This document shows, in pieces, positions 6,262 through 6,390 of a DNA stretch of 6,390 nucleotides. The position numbers were made by a program, and so were the translations under genes. The notes beneath the pieces were generated by a model. It was not told the origin of the DNA and did not search any database. It saw only the letters and a list, made by a program, of their open reading frames with translations. The DNA lies in the NCBI GenBank assembly GCA_020631035.1, contig JAHDIA010000099.1, positions 1 to 6,390 on the forward strand, in the 5' to 3' direction. Every line of letters starts with the position of its first letter. The first letter of the stretch is position 1. The DNA is from Chitinophagales bacterium. GTDB lineage: Bacteria > Bacteroidota > Bacteroidia > Chitinophagales > UBA2359.

Positions 6262-6390
6262 GGGACGGAATGCTTGGGAGCTTCGTTTGCATGTCGTGCC
6301 CCCGCTTTCCGTTCCAAGCTTGTAGGGCTCATTCGCCCTACTAGGCTTTCCAATCGGGAGGGCTCTGTTTTCCCCGTTTGTGCTTTTTTT
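6262..6390. other. GC-richer, hairpin-rich intergenic element (continues past right edge)
   Basis: This stretch is much richer in G and C than its surroundings and packed with inverted repeats. GTAGGGC (6322-6328) pairs perfectly with GCCCTAC (6335-6341) over a 6-base loop, extended outward by AAGC/GCTT with a small bulge. GGGACGGAA (6263-6271) matches TTCCGTTCC (6307-6315) at 8 of 9 positions, and GCTTGG also has a CCAAGC partner at 6314-6319. The end reads tgcttttttt. I see no gene in it: the plus-strand frame that crosses it has no family match I recognise. It resembles dispersed palindromic intergenic repeats seen in Bacteroidota genomes, but this is from memory and unverified. Confidence 0.5.

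Noticed and set aside
6119..6325. Plus-strand 68-codon frame reaching into the right-edge element
   Set aside because: Half of it is antisense to the glycosidase membrane helix and the rest covers inverted repeats; no start context or known domain.

Overview
The window reads as chromosomal DNA from an AT-rich member of the Bacteroidota. The evidence is the protein style (a CheR methyltransferase fused to a PAS tower, and an Fmt with a Bacteroidota-like C-terminus), the lack of Shine-Dalgarno sequences in front of A-rich start regions, and one perfect TAnnTTTG promoter element. The genus cannot be fixed from the sequence. All three genes lie on the minus strand; I see no transposase, phage gene, tRNA, rRNA or CRISPR array.

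Layout from high to low coordinates, which is the direction of transcription: (1) 6213-6390 is a GC-richer, hairpin-rich non-coding stretch running off the right edge. (2) 6188-5079 encodes a membrane-anchored protein of the phosphodiester glycosidase (NAGPA, formerly DUF2233) type. (3) 5078-4760 is a 319-bp spacer with two families of 9-bp tandem repeats, an inverted repeat, a small GC-rich islet and a likely promoter. (4) 4759-3848 is fmt, methionyl-tRNA formyltransferase. (5) 3847-3564 is a spacer with two strong hairpins and a widely spaced inverted repeat. (6) 3563-1 is a very long sensory gene cut off by the left edge. It starts with a complete CheR-type methyltransferase, continues with a PAS-like domain and a glutamate/asparagine-rich coiled coil, and then has at least five PAS domains plus the start of another, over 1187 residues without a stop.

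The genes do not form an obvious pathway. fmt is translation-initiation housekeeping, the 5079-6188 product probably acts on glycan or sugar-phosphate diesters outside the cytoplasmic membrane, and the long protein is a signalling receptor/methyltransferase whose output domain, if any, lies outside the window. The spacers and hairpins suggest separate transcription units. The most unusual features are the CheB-less CheR-PAS tower with its internal PAS duplication, the structured element at the right edge, and the repeat-rich spacer downstream of the glycosidase gene. I found no clear evidence of a completely new system.
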